Shown here piece by piece: positions 25,360 through 38,194 of a stretch of 64,000 nt of DNA. Position numbers and translations under genes: made by a program. How positions within the stretch are numbered: position 1 is the first letter of the stretch; every line of letters begins with the position of its first letter. Source of the stretch: Nilaparvata lugens (lineage: Eukaryota; Arthropoda; Insecta; Hemiptera; Delphacidae); the NCBI RefSeq assembly GCF_014356525.2, contig NC_052517.1, forward strand, positions 2,424,742 through 2,488,741, written 5' to 3'. The notes below the pieces were generated by a model, which saw only the letters and a program-made list of their open reading frames with translations, searched no databases and was not told where the DNA came from.

Positions 25360-26645
25360 AACATCTTCTAATTTCAATTCCTCTTGTAATTCTACGTCCT
25401 CCTCCTATTTCTTTCTTCCTCTTTCTTCTTCTTCATCTTCTACTTTCAATTCCTCTTGTAATTCTACGTCCTCTTCCTATTTCTTTCTTCCTCTTTCTTC
25501 TTCTTCATCTTCTACTTTCAATTCCTCTTGTAATTCTACCTTCTCTTTCTTTTTTCCTTCTTCATCTTCTACTTTCAAAATTCCTCTTCTAATTTTACCC
25601 CCTGCTCCTCTTTCTTCCCTCCTCCTTTTTCTTCATCTTTTACTTTCAATTCCTCTTGTAATTCTACATTCTCTTTCTTTTTTCCTTCTTCATCTTCTAC
25701 TTTCAAAATTCCTCTTCTAATTTTACCCCCTGCTCCTCTTTCTTACCTCCTCCTTCTTCTTCTTCTTCATCTTCTACTTTCAATTCCTCTTGTAATTCTA
25801 CATTCTCTTTCTTTTTTCCTTCTTCATCTTCTACTTTCAAAATTCCTCTTCTAATTTTACCCCCTGCTCCTCTTTCTTACCTCCTCCTTCTTCTTCTTCT
25901 TCATCTTCTACTTTCAATTCCTCTTGTAATTCTACCTTCTCTTTCTTTTTTCATTCTTCATCTTCTACTTTCAAAATTCCTCTTATAATTTTACCCCCTG
26001 CTCCTCTTTCTTCCCTCCTCCTCCTTCTTCTTCATCTTCTACTTTCAATTCCTCTTGTAATTCTACCTCTTCCTCTTTCTTTCATACTCCTTCTTCTTCA
26101 TCTTTTACTTTCAATTCCTCTTCTAATTTTTCCTCTTCCTCTTTCTTTCTTCCTTCTTCTTCTTCATCTTCTATCTTCAATTCCGCTTGTAATTCTATCT
26201 CCTCCTCTTTCTTTCTTCCTCCTTCTTCTTCATCTTCCACTTTCAATTCCTCTTCTAATTTTACCTCTTCATCTTTTACCTTCAATTCCTCTTGTAATTT
26301 TACCTCCTCCTCCTCCTTCTTCTTCATCTTCTACTTTCAAAATTCCTTTTCTTATTTCACCTCTTTCTTTCTTCCTTCTTCATCTTCTATCTTCAATTCC
26401 GCTTGTAATTCTATCTCCTCCTCTTTCATTCTTCCTCCTTCTTCTTCATCTTCCACTTTCAATTCCTCTTCTAATTCTACCTCTTCCTGTTTCTTTCTTC
26501 ATCTCTACTTTCAATTTCTCTTCTAAACCTACCTCCTCTTTCTTTCTTCCTCATCCTTCTTCTTCTTCATCTTCTACTTTCAATTCCTCTTCAAATTTCT
26601 TCTCCTCCTCTTTCTTTTACTATCCTTTTTCTCACTTTCTTCAGT
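25360..26645. repeat. Pyrimidine-rich minisatellite, 1.3 kb
   Basis: Tandem variants of TTCTTCATCTTCTACTTTCA, ATTCCTCTTGTAATTCTACC and CTCCTCCTCTTTC, with unit lengths of roughly 75-120 bp. The + strand is almost wholly pyrimidine outside the AATTCC joints. The complement can be read as a Glu/Lys-rich peptide at 26082-26327, but it has no splice or start context. Confidence 0.9.
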
Positions 26646-26695
26646 TCAGATCCTACTTCTAATATTTATAATTATTTACTTCTATCATAGAGAAA

Positions 26696-26960
26696 CAATA
26701 GCATAAGTAGATATCCCATGATATAGGGCGTTTATGTCGCAACTTTTACTGTTATCTCAAGCTGATAGTCCACGTAGTTCTTCCCTGTGAAGCTTTATGA
26801 CGCTGGCAGTCTCTCATATTGTGCCGTTCATACACTCTTACCCGGTTAAAACAGTAAAAATCGACAATAATCGACAGTAATCGGCCTGAGATAACAGTAA
26901 AAGTTGCGACATAAACGCCCTATATCATGGGATATCTACTTACGCTATTGTTACTCTATG
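26696..26960. mobile_element. Family B foldback element, TSD CTTCTAT
   Basis: CATAGAGAAACAATAGCATA to TTACTCTATG. CTTCTAT flanks it at 26689-26695 and 26961-26967. Confidence 0.9.
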
Positions 26961-26989
26961 CTTCTATACTGTTTATAATAAATTAGTGA

Positions 26990-27985
26990 GCATAATATTA
27001 TAACTATTCTATTCTGCGTATACTCTAGAATGTAATTATTGCCTTGGTTTGAAGATTAGGCATAATTTCAATTTGATTATTTTAAAACAAATCTATGGCA
27101 AATAATATTGAAACAATATCCGAAACGTTTGATGAATTCCAAAAAATATTAATTAGAATACCTATATTATTGCCCTGGTTTGAAGGTGTGACTTCATTTC
27201 AATTTGATTACTTTAAAACAAATACATATAGCAAATAATTCTTCTAATTAATGACAAATAATATTGAAACAATATCCGAAACGTTTGATGAATTCCAAAA
27301 AAATATTAATTAGAATACCTATTATTGCCCTGGTTTGAAGATGTAACTTCACTTCAATTTGATTACTTTAAAACAAATACATATAGCAAATAATATTGAA
27401 ACAATAATATTAATGATAATAATAATGAAATAATATCGAAACAAACAAATAACTCTAGAATATTGTTATTATTGCTCTGGTTTAAATATTTAGCTTAATT
27501 TCAATTTGATTACTATAAAACAAATACATATAGCAAATAATATTGAAACAATACAATAATATTAATGATAATAATAATGAAATAATATCGAAACAAACAA
27601 ATAACTCTAGAATATTGTTATTATTGATCTGGTTTAAATATTTAGCATCATTTCAATTTGATTACTATAAAACAAATTTATGGCAAATAAATAATATTGA
27701 AACAATATGCAAAACGTTTAGAAAATTCCAAAAATATTCAAACAAAATATGGGGACAAAAATATTAGGTTATAAAATTCAGAAACAGATTTACAGGTTTT
27801 TGACAATGATACAAATAGAATGGTTATTTTCATCTACACAAATAAGCTCTAATTTTCGGTTTAAAACAAATATATGGCAAATAATATTGAAACAATATTC
27901 GAAACGTTTAGAAAATTCCAAAAATTTTCAAACAAAATATGGGGACAAGACTATTAGGTTGAATAAAATTCAAATACAGATCTGA
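26990..27985 (+). repeat. Degenerate tandem array, unit about 130-170 bp
   Basis: Repeated TTATTGCCCTGGTTTGAAG, TTTCAATTTGATTACTTTAAAAC, AATAATATTGAAACAATATC and CGAAACGTTTGATGAATTCC; about seven units of drifting length. Short open frames here are by-products of AT-rich repeats. Confidence 0.8.
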
Positions 27986-28088
27986 CAGGTTTACGACAAT
28001 TATACAAAAATAATAATTTATTCCCATCTATATAAATAAATTCTAAAATTAACACTTTGCACAGAGATGTTGTGGAATTTCTCCATAT

Positions 28089-28257
28089 TAAGGTGAAATA
28101 AAAAGATGTTGTCAATTCCACAAAGTTTTTATTTGAGTCCAAACTAGTTTCGATGCACTTGGCATCATCATCAGTTGTAGACTGCCAGTGCTTCGAAACT
28201 AGTTTGGACTCAAATAAAAACTTTGTGGAATTGACGACATCTTTTTATTTCCCCTTA
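28089..28257. mobile_element. Foldback MITE, about 168 bp
   Basis: Left arm AAGGTGAAATAAAAAGATGT through TTTGAGTCCAAACTAGTTTC; the right arm is its complement. The centre is TTGGCATCATCATCAGTTGTAGAC. Confidence 0.85.
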
Positions 28258-28403
28258 AAAAAATTCTCGTTTTCGGTTTAAATATGAAAGTAAAACAACT
28301 CAAAATATTTTGTTCTTGAAATGTTTTTTTTTCTTCCCAAGATGTGACACAGAATGTCTTCTGTTGAGCAAAAAATAATATCCAAAGTTGAAAGACTTGG
28401 TGC

Positions 28404-28552
28404 CGGTTGCACAACAGCTGGTTAAATTTTAACCGGGATTAATTCCACGAGAACCAATCAGGGAAGCCGTCTTTTCAAAAATGCCATCTCTGATTGGTTC
28501 TCGTGGAATTAATCACGGTTAAAATTCAACCGGCTGTTGTGCAACCCGGCCT
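28404..28552. mobile_element. Family E foldback MITE
   Basis: CCGGTTGCACAACAGCTGG to CCGGCTGTTGTGCAACCCGG, arms including ATTAATTCCACGAGAACCAA. Other copies: 39698, 48261, 48960, 56333, and an interrupted one at 62570. Confidence 0.85.
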
Positions 28553-28754
28553 CAATGTATCAAAATTATATTGTTTGAAAATACATAACATATATTTTGA
28601 TTGAAGACTGGGATGTACTTATACACTTGGAATGTTTAGGAGTACAATCAATTTTACTATATAATTATTATACTAATAATTTTAATAGAAGTTAGTCAAA
28701 AAAGTAGAACACAAAAGTTTCCCGCATCTTGTGCTGAATTAAAGAGTGTAAATC

Positions 28755-29029
28755 CATAGAGAAACAATAGCGTAAGTCGATATCCCATGGTATAAGGCGT
28801 TTATGTCGCAACTTTTACTGTTATCTCAAGCCAATTACTGTTGATTATTGTCGATTTTTACTGTTTTGACCGGGTAAGAGTGTATGAACGGCGCAATATG
28901 ACAGACTACCAGCGGCATAAAGCTTCACATGAAAGAACTACGTGGACTATCGGCTTGAGATAACAGTAAAAGTTGCGACATAAACGTCCTATACCATGGG
29001 ATATCTACTTACGCTATTGTTTCTCTATG
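28755..29029. mobile_element. Family B foldback element, TSD GTAAATC
   Basis: Full-length 275-bp copy. GTAAATC at 28748-28754 and 29030-29036. Confidence 0.92.
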
Positions 29030-29602
29030 GTAAATCTTATAAACTATGAGAAATTGAAAAAAATTGTACCATTAATTGGAATAATAATAGACTAATAATA
29101 TCTTGTGACCAGGCTGGCTGAGGTCTGGTGTCAGAGTTTTCAGGTCGCAACTGATCAATTTCAGGGCCTCTCACATCACCTTACGACTGCTTTTTAGGCA
29201 GCCGCGACCGACGGCTTCACGTGTCCATCCGAAACACGGATTAATTGGAATGAATTAACTTGATAATAAATGAATAATTTTACAAAAATACAAACTTGAA
29301 TTTTATACTAATATTTCTAGCATTCAGTGTTCAGTTCTAATAAGTGTGAATTTGATAAACAATATGAAATAATTCAACTAATTTTATTTATGAAAATAAG
29401 TAGATTTGATTTCAACAATTCCCCATAAAATTTACCCAAAAATCCTCAACAAGTTTGAACTATTATATCACAATATTATTATTATTCAAGTCCTATCTAA
29501 TCGCTATGTGGCTTATAATATATAGTTTTGGAATTTCAAAATTATATGATGAATCGATTTTGATCGGATGAGAATTTTTTTCCTATAGTCATTCAATTTT
29601 AA

Positions 29603-29720
29603 TATCGATAGTCGATTCATAAATTATCGATAGTCGATTCATAAATTATCGATAGTCGATTCATAAATTATCGATAGTCGATACATAAATTATCGATAGT
29701 CGATTGTTTGAATATCGATA
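29603..29720. promoter_or_regulatory. Cluster of six TATCGATA (DRE-type) sites
   Basis: TATCGATA occurs six times, mostly within a 23-bp repeat TTATCGATAGTCGATTCATAA. TATCGATA is the site bound by DREF in Drosophila, and CGATA clusters also bind BEAF-32. The cluster lies 27-144 bases past the SWEET stop codon, in its 3' UTR or just beyond. Function is inferred only from the motif. Confidence 0.55.
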
Positions 29721-29746
29721 TATGTGATCGATTGTCGACATTTCTA

Positions 29747-29851
29747 TCAGTTCTTCTTATCCTTTTTGTCTTCATCTTCTGATGAATTTGGGAAAATGGC
29801 GAACAACGATAACTGAATGGCACACAGAATAAACCCAACCACGTTCTGGAA
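29747..29851 (-). CDS. SWEET1: SWEET last exon, distal copy
   Basis: Acceptor TATTTCAG on the minus strand, then FQNVVGFILCAIQLSLFAIF (TM7) and a charged tail ending DKKDKKN, stop at 29747-29749. Phase 0, joining the exon at 33353. Identical to the copy at 30584-30688. AATAAA on the minus strand at 29383-29388 is a possible poly(A) signal. Confidence 0.88.
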   Translation of the reverse strand, partial: FQNVVGFILCAIQLSLFAIFPNSSEDEDKKDKKN

Positions 29852-32351
29852 CTGAAATAAAAAGACAACAAAATTAACTAAACAATCAAATTAATTGAAT
29901 TTATACAATAACATCATAGTAACCTTTTTCGAAAAAGTTTTTAATATAAAATAACAGATTAAAAATTCTTGTGACCAGGCTGGCTGAGGTCTGGTTGTCA
30001 GAGTTTTCAGGTCGCAACTGATCAATTTCAGGGCCTCTCACATCACCTTACGACTGCTTTTTAGGCAGCCGCGACCGACGGCTTCACGTGTCCATCCGAA
30101 ACACGGATTAATTGGAATGAATTAACTTGATAATAAATGAATAATTTTACAAAAATACAAACTTGAATTTTATACTAATATTTCTAGCATTCAGTGTTCA
30201 GTTCTAATAAGGTGTGATTTGATAAACAATATGAAATAATTCAACTAATTTTATTTCAAAATAAGTAGATTTGATTTCAACAATTCCCCATAAAATTGCC
30301 CCAAAAATCCTCAACAAGTTTGAACTATTATATCACAATATTTATTATTCAAGTCCTATCTAATCGCTATGTGGCTTATAATATCGTTTTGGAATTTCAA
30401 ATTATATGATGAATCGATTTTGATCGGATTCAATTTTAATATCGATAGTCGATTCATAAATTATCGATAGTCGATTCATAAATTATCGATAGTCGATTCA
30501 TAAATTATCGATAGTCGATACATAAATTATCGATAGTCGATTGTTTGAATATCGATATATGTGATCGATTGTCGACATTTCTATCAGTTCTTCTTATCCT
30601 TTTTGTCTTCATCTTCTGATGAATTTGGGAAAATGGCGAACAACGATAACTGAATGGCACACAGAATAAACCCAACCACGTTCTGGAACTGAAATAAAAA
30701 GACAACAAAATTAACTAAACAATCAAATTAATTGAATTTATACAATAACATCATAGTAACCTTTTTCGAAAAAGTTTTTAATATAAAATAACAGATTAAA
30801 AACACAAATTGAAACAACTATAGTGAGGTCCACGTTATAATGGCAGTGTGAATAGCAATGGTATTGCTATCCTTGTTTATCATTCCACAAAGCAGATAGC
30901 TCTATCCTGTTTTGTATCAAATTCTATTCTTGTGTATCAAGTTGAGATGATACTGTATCAAATTGTGTTGATACTGTATCATATTGTCGGTACGTCGAAC
31001 ACTAATTATTGCTATAGTGAGGTCCACGTTATAATGGCAGTGGAGAAAGATTATTTATTTATTTATTTACAATGCAAATGACACTGATGTAATAACATTG
31101 GTAGATAAAATAATAAGGTATTCCTTGAAGATAGGAGAACAACGTTTGCCGAACCTCTGTCTTGACAATGCCTTCTATAGACGGTAGCTGATACAGGTTT
31201 ATTGATGTAATATTAACTGTTCATTCACGTTTAAAATTATCAATTATTTTTTATTAACCAAGAGATTTTATTTTTCAATAATTTCATAATGAATTTCAGA
31301 TGAAATATTTTGTTAATTAATTATTAATTCTACATTGTTAAAAGACGACCTGGTAACAGATCAATGCGAGAAAGAGATAGCGCTATCCGATTTGTTGAAT
31401 GATAGACAAGGATAGCAATACCGTTGCTAATCAAACACTACCATTATAACGTGGACCTCACTATAGAATGTAGTATAAAAAATCTGGTGTGGTTACACTT
31501 GTACAACTTTCCTTGATCTATAAGCCTCATTCTTAAACGAGGATAATTTCGGGGAAAACATTATGCCAATTGGCGGCTAAATAATTAAAACTATGATAAT
31601 ACTATTGTTATTGTTTTCAGAGTACATTTTCCTTTGTTTGAATTATGAAATTTGAGGATTTTTTAAAAGTTGTCAAAACAGCTGTTCTAAAAATAAAATA
31701 TCGACATGTGTTCTTTTGAATAAACTGCTCTACCTACCTACCTCACGCACGAGAAGGAGGTTACAAAGTAAATTTCTCAGGGATGGGGTGGACCCCCTGA
31801 TAGTTTCCCAGGGAGGAGACTCATGCCAGTTAATAGAGCTGATAAATAACTATACAGGGTATGAATTTGAAAAAAACCGGTCTAGTCATTTTTAAGAAAA
31901 ACGTGTTTTTTTAGTAATCATCCGTCATTTTTATCAAGAATATTACGGAGCTCCGGCGATTTTCCCAGAATTGATACTCATGTCAGTTGATAGGGCTTAT
32001 AAATAGCTATCCATGGTATAAATTTGAAGAAAATCGTTGGTGTAATTTTCAAGAAAACCGTGAAAAACATGGTTTTTTAGTGATTATCCACTATTTTTTT
32101 CAAGAATATTACGGAGCTCCTGCAATTTTCCCAGAAATGAGACTCATGTCAGTTGATAGGGCTTATAAATAGGTATCTAGGGTATAAATCTGAAGAAAAT
32201 CGTTAAAGCCGTTTTCGAGAAAACCGTGAAAAATATGGTTTTTTAGCCATTATCCGCCATTTTTTCCGCCATGTCGGATCCTCATGGTATTTAAGGACCT
32301 TAAGTTTAAAATTTCAAGTCAATCGGTTAATTAGGAATGGAGTGTTCAAAA

Positions 32352-32386
<35 letters not shown>

Positions 32387-35300
32387 AACACAGACTAACA
32401 CCCAAAAATCATGTTTTTAGACTCAGGGGACCTTGAAACGTATAGAAAACATGAAATTAGGGTACCTAAAATTTTTTTGGAAAGCAATACTTTCCTTACC
32501 TAAAATAATAGGGCAAGGAAAGTAATAGTATATTTCGCACCTTGGGCCGAAAATGAGACTTTTCCGGCTCGAAATCGGTTTTCAAGTCCGAGGCCGTAGG
32601 CCGAGGACTAGAAAAGATTGAGAGCCGGAAAAACATTTTTGCCCATGGTGAGAATGTTATTTTTCGCCACACAGAAAAAATAAAAATATAAATATAGAAT
32701 AATTGTTTTTAGGCACTTCTGAAAGCAAAACAGGAAGGTCATAGCTCTAGCAAATCTGAGGTAATCTGAATATCAGGAAATTGTCCAAGTATTTTCATTT
32801 TTTATTCTGATTTGTATAAATAACCTAAAAGATTATGTTCATTCATGTAAGAGGTTGAGTTTATACTTTTTATTCTTCCAAATGACAATAAGATGATATT
32901 ATTATAAATGTTTTGATTCTTAAATAATGAAAAGTTTTTTGATCAGTTTAGCACACATGAAATTGTCCAATCTGAATGTCAACGTCAACAATGCTTGTTG
33001 TCGTTGACTTCGGAAGTTTAGGTTAGAAGTTCTATCCTACTCTGAAAATCGAATCTGAATAGTTTATAATATATATCTTATCTGTATTTCATTCATCCAA
33101 ATAAAATAATAGTATCTTATTGCAGAATACTTATTCAATTCTAGAAGCATAAACTGATTCTGTTCATAAACCATTTGTAAACACGTTCACATCAAATCAG
33201 AATCAGCTGACTTCAGGTTATTTTACAGCCCTAGGGCTGTAAAACTTTTACCGGCCTGGTCAGAAAACAATCATTTTCGGCCTCCATATGACGCACGAAA
33301 ACCAGCTCATTACATCCAAGTGGGGCGAAAACATAATGAAATACTAGTTTACCTGTATGAATACGTTCTTGATGATAATTCCATACAAAAGCCATAGAAA
33401 TGTGACGACTGTCCCAGAGAATATCAGAGGGAAAGGTAGACCCTTAGTGCTTCGTCTCTTGATTATATCGCCCTAAAAAACACAAAAAAATCACAATATT
33501 ATTGTTTAAATATGAGTCAAATGCTTAGGTCCTTAATGCTTTTAGTTTCTTCACATTATATAAATTGAGTTGCTCTAGGCCATAGAAGATAGGCCTACAT
33601 CAATTGATATAATATTTATATAGATAAGTATTAATATTTTTAGTCATCATTTGTAAGGCTGGCCACCAACGATAAAACATGCATGATGCACATGTCGTCA
33701 TACATTGTTGTATCAAAATAATTAATTTTGTTTTTCGGTCCTGCAAAATTATTTCTTTTTCCTCCACCTACTGGCTAAAGTACTTACTTTACTCCCTGAA
33801 ACATAATACTAAAGTGTCACTTTTTCGCTCTCGGTAGTAAAAACAGAAAAACTCCCTAGGGAGTAAAGTGACTCCTTTAAATAACATGGAAGCATCTCTA
33901 TTTTAAAAACTTACATTATAATAGGTTAGAAGTCTAAGCTCAGATGAGGAAGCATATAGAGTAGTTAGTCATTGAGCCTACTAAATGCAATACCTCAACC
34001 AGATTTGAACAACATATGAAATATAATATGTTTGTATGCTAAAATTATTACAAACTTCATATCACTATACTAAAAAAATGTATAAATATTTTTTTATATT
34101 CCATGCTATTCAAAATACCAGTCAACTAATATTCCTTATTTACTAATCAAATTTGAAACGGTACTTCATCATAGCTGTAGTTGTGGCGGCCATTGTTGTT
34201 ACAATTTTGCCGACAGATAGCACTGTCGGCGGAGAACTGTGATTACAGCCAGTTGTTTCTGTTTACTTTTTAGATTATGTTGTAACACATTGTTTGGTCA
34301 CATATTTTTGAAAATTATTTCATTTGCAGTTTCTATAAAAATGTAGGTGAAGGAAAAATGTTGTGTATATCGCGAGTGAAAAATGTTTTTCTCCCTCGGA
34401 AAATTGTTGCCCTTGGCTTCGCCTCGGGCTTCAACTTTTCCCTCAGGAGAAAAAACAGCACTTTTCACTCTAGATATACAAATAACTATTCTTTTATATG
34501 TGAATATTTCTATTTTAGTGATATAACTAGTAGTTCTGTGAACAGTAGACCTCACGCAGTATTCTTATCTACAAGTACCCAAAGACCTTAAGCATAGACT
34601 CACATGCAGCGCTAGTGTCTACTTGGAATTGAAATCCGCCATTGAGGGGGCAACCATAGATTATTACATACCAACGCCACCAGTGCCTTTGTGATCTATA
34701 GTATTACAAATATATATAGATATAATATCTCGTGCTAAAATACCCCAATGGCGGCCTTCAATTTCAAGTAAGAGCTATCATTGGGAAGGCATAGGCATTG
34801 TGGGTCTATATCTCTTTAATGTATTTGCAAGTACCTGATTGAAACTATAGACCTTATGGAAATACAGCAATAGACTGGCTTCTCCACACATCTGTGTAAT
34901 CACTTGTCAGCTAATCTATGATGAATAATTCTAAAGTCTGATTTTTACTCTAATATTGGCGTATGAAGGAGGCTCCTTTTTCCTTTTATATTATCCTTGA
35001 AATGCAAAATTTCCAAAAACCTTGTATATACGTCGACGCGCAATTAACAAAGGAACATACCTGTCAAATTACATGAAAATCTATTACCGCGTTTCGCCGT
35101 AAATGCGCAACATAAGAACATATAAACATTCAAACATTTAAACATTAAGAGAAATTCGAAACCGTCGACTTGAATCTTAGACCTCACTTCGCTCGGTCAA
35201 TTATCCCTATGTTTCAACTTACCAGCTGCAACAGGGGAGCTCCGATCAATGTCAACATTAAAACAGTGACAATTATGCCGAAACGAAATTCCACATTTTT

Positions 35301-37805
35301 CTCGTTCTCCAGTTGGGCGTAGTTTATCAAGATGGCCGTCAATGCCACACCCTTGGCCAGTTTCCCGTGAAGCGAGTCCTAGAAAACATATAAAAATAGA
35401 TTATCCTATCATATTACTGTAGCAATAATGTAGAAGATGGAGGCCATGCATAACAAGCCATATGATTCAGGTCCTTATGATCTACCCAGCACTCACAGTT
35501 AGGCTGAGAGTGCACCAGTTAGTCAAGACGAGACAAGACATGATCAGACACGTTTAGTCACAATACTTCACATAGCTGCTTATTGAGGCATGTCTAATTG
35601 CAATGACTAATCAGTGTGAGTTGCGTCATGAATAACAATGTGAAGTATTGTGACTAAACGTGTCCGATCATGTCTTGTCTTGTCTTGACTAACTGGTGTG
35701 GGCCTAGCCTTATAGTGACATTCGATCAAGTCTTTACATCGTGAGGGTCCACGTTATAATGGCAGTATTTAATTAACATTGGTTTTGCTATCCTTGTATA
35801 TCATTCCACAAAGCAGATAGTTCCATCCTGTTTTGTATCAAATTATGTTCTTGTGTATCAAGTTGAGATGATACTTGTATCATGTGTGGGTGATACTGTA
35901 TCATGTTGTGGTTGTTCTTAGTGGTTGTTCTTGTTGTGGTTGTTATAGTGAGGTCCACGTTATAATGGCAGTATTTGATCAACATTTGTGTTGCTATCCT
36001 TGTCTATCATTCAACAAAGCAGATAGCTCCATCCTGTTTTGTATCAAATTATGGTGTTGTGTATCAAGTTTAGATGATACTGTATCATGTTTTGGTTGTT
36101 CTTGTTCTAGATGATTCTGTATCATATTAAGTTGATACTGTATCATATTGTCGAACACTAACATTGCTATAGTGAGGTCCACGTTATAATGGAAGTATTT
36201 GGTTAACATTTGTGTTGCTATCCTTGTCTATCATTCCACAAAGCAGATAGCTCTATCCTGTTTTGTATCAAATTATGTTCTTGTGTATCAAGTTGATATG
36301 ATACTGTATCATGTTTTGGTTATTCTTGTTCTATAGTGAGGTCCACGTTATAATGGCAGTATTTGATCAAATTGGTGTTGCTGTCCTTGTCTATTATTCT
36401 ACAAAGCAGATAGCTCTATCCTGTTTTGTATCAAATTATGTTATTGGGTATCAAGTTGGGATGATACTGTATCATATTTTGGTGATACTGTATCATATTG
36501 TCAAACACTAATTGCTATAGTGAGGTCCACTTTATAATGGTAGTATTTAATTAACATTGGTGTTGCTATCCTTGTATATCATTCCACAAAGCAGAATAGC
36601 TCTATCATTTTCTACCTCCGCAACGTTGCCCTATCGGGTTTTAACAATGTAAAATATATATGCATATGCACTCATAGGCCAATACAAAAATTAAAAGCAT
36701 TTAAAGAGTCAATAACTTCTTTGGCCTATGTAGTCGGGAGACATTGCTGTGTCCGGCCAATAAAATATAATTCATTGACAACATTTCAATCACAATCATG
36801 AAAATTCATTATTAAATCATTAAAAAATGTAATCTCATGAACCAATAAAATATAATTGAGTATTTTAAACAAGAATGAACAGTTAATATCACATCACATA
36901 TCAGCTAGAAGTCAGTGGCAAGGCAGAGAATCGGCAATGATTTGTTTTGTTCTTACCCTCTCGTGTGAGTACAGATAGTAGATGGCGAAATAAGTGAAAT
37001 TCAGGGTGAAACCGGCAACATTTACGGGTATCATTGCGGGGTCATTGAGTATCATCCCGTGTTGCAACATTAGTAGTGACCTGTTGATAACAAAAAATAT
37101 ATCATTACTATGTTAATAAATATTATAATAAAATCTGGTGTGGCGCACTCACACAACTTCCCTTGCCGTTAAGAAAATTGATCGCCGACGCTAGTGTACT
37201 CGCGCATCTCAAGTCTACTATTCAAAGTTATGAGACAGCTGGTGATAGGTCAATAACGCTGGAAACACACGAGGTCTGCTATCTCTTCGTAGTGAATGAT
37301 TTAATAGAATCAACAGTTGCCAACAGTTTGCAATTTAATAATCACATTTTCTCGGATTTCAAGCTTATTTTCAATTCTAGGTGGAAATGTTACTTGGCAT
37401 TAATTGCAGAGATTTTCATGCTCAATCTTTTCCACTTGAAATTTTTTGTTTTAATTGTATATGAAGGCTGATAATTGAGAATCTAAAATCAAACTTTGCA
37501 TAGATGGGGCAAAGCTCCTAGAATTTCTATAGATATAGGACTTGTTGCAGTTGATAGAGCTTATCAATGACTACCAGGTATAACTTTAATCGAAATCGTT
37601 GGAGCCATTTTGAGAAAATCGCGTAAAGCACCATTTTTGACAACATTTTCTCCATTTTAGCCGCCATCTTGAATCGCATTTGATCGAAATTGTTCGTGTC
37701 GGATCCTTATATTGAAAGGATCTTACGTTCCAAATTTCAAGTCATTCCGTTGATTGGGAGATGAGATATCGTGTACACAGACGCACATACACTCATACAC
37801 ACACA

Positions 37806-37843
<38 letters not shown>

Positions 37844-38112
37844 CACACACACACACACACACACCACACACACACACACACACAGACCAATACCCAAAAA
37901 CCACTTTTTCGGACTCAGGGGACCTTGGAACGTATAGAAAATTAGAAATTGGGGTACCTTAATTTTTTCGGAAAGCAATACTTTCCTTACCTATGTTAAT
38001 AGGCTAGGAAAGTAAAAACGTATTCACATCAAGAGGAAGAGAAGACAGGAAAGAATAGGAGGAGGAGGAGGAGGAGGAGGAGGAGGAGGAGGAGGAGGAG
38101 GAGGAGTAGGTG

Positions 38113-38144
<32 letters not shown>

Positions 38145-38162
38145 AGAAGAGAAGAAGATGAG

Positions 38163-38194
<32 letters not shown>

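Larger units (their letters stand above)
29101..30803. repeat. Tandem duplication (about 866 and 837 bp) carrying the last SWEET exon
   Basis: 29101-29966 and 29967-30803 align throughout, each running from the SINE piece CTTGTGACCAGGCTGGCTGAG to AATATAAAATAACAGATTAAAAA. A few small indels (for example TTATGAAAATAAG versus TTCAAAATAAG) separate the copies, while the exon and the TATCGATA cluster are unchanged. Each unit begins with a reverse, headless SINE (29104-29240, 29970-30107). Confidence 0.92.

Noticed and set aside
26082..26327. Glu/Lys-rich minus-strand protein
   Set aside because: Part of a minisatellite; no flanking exon signals, and the frame is lost in neighbouring units.
29668..29871. 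67-residue minus-strand frame, repeated at 30505-30708
   Set aside because: It overlaps the SWEET last exon in a different frame; the conserved transporter frame is the real one.
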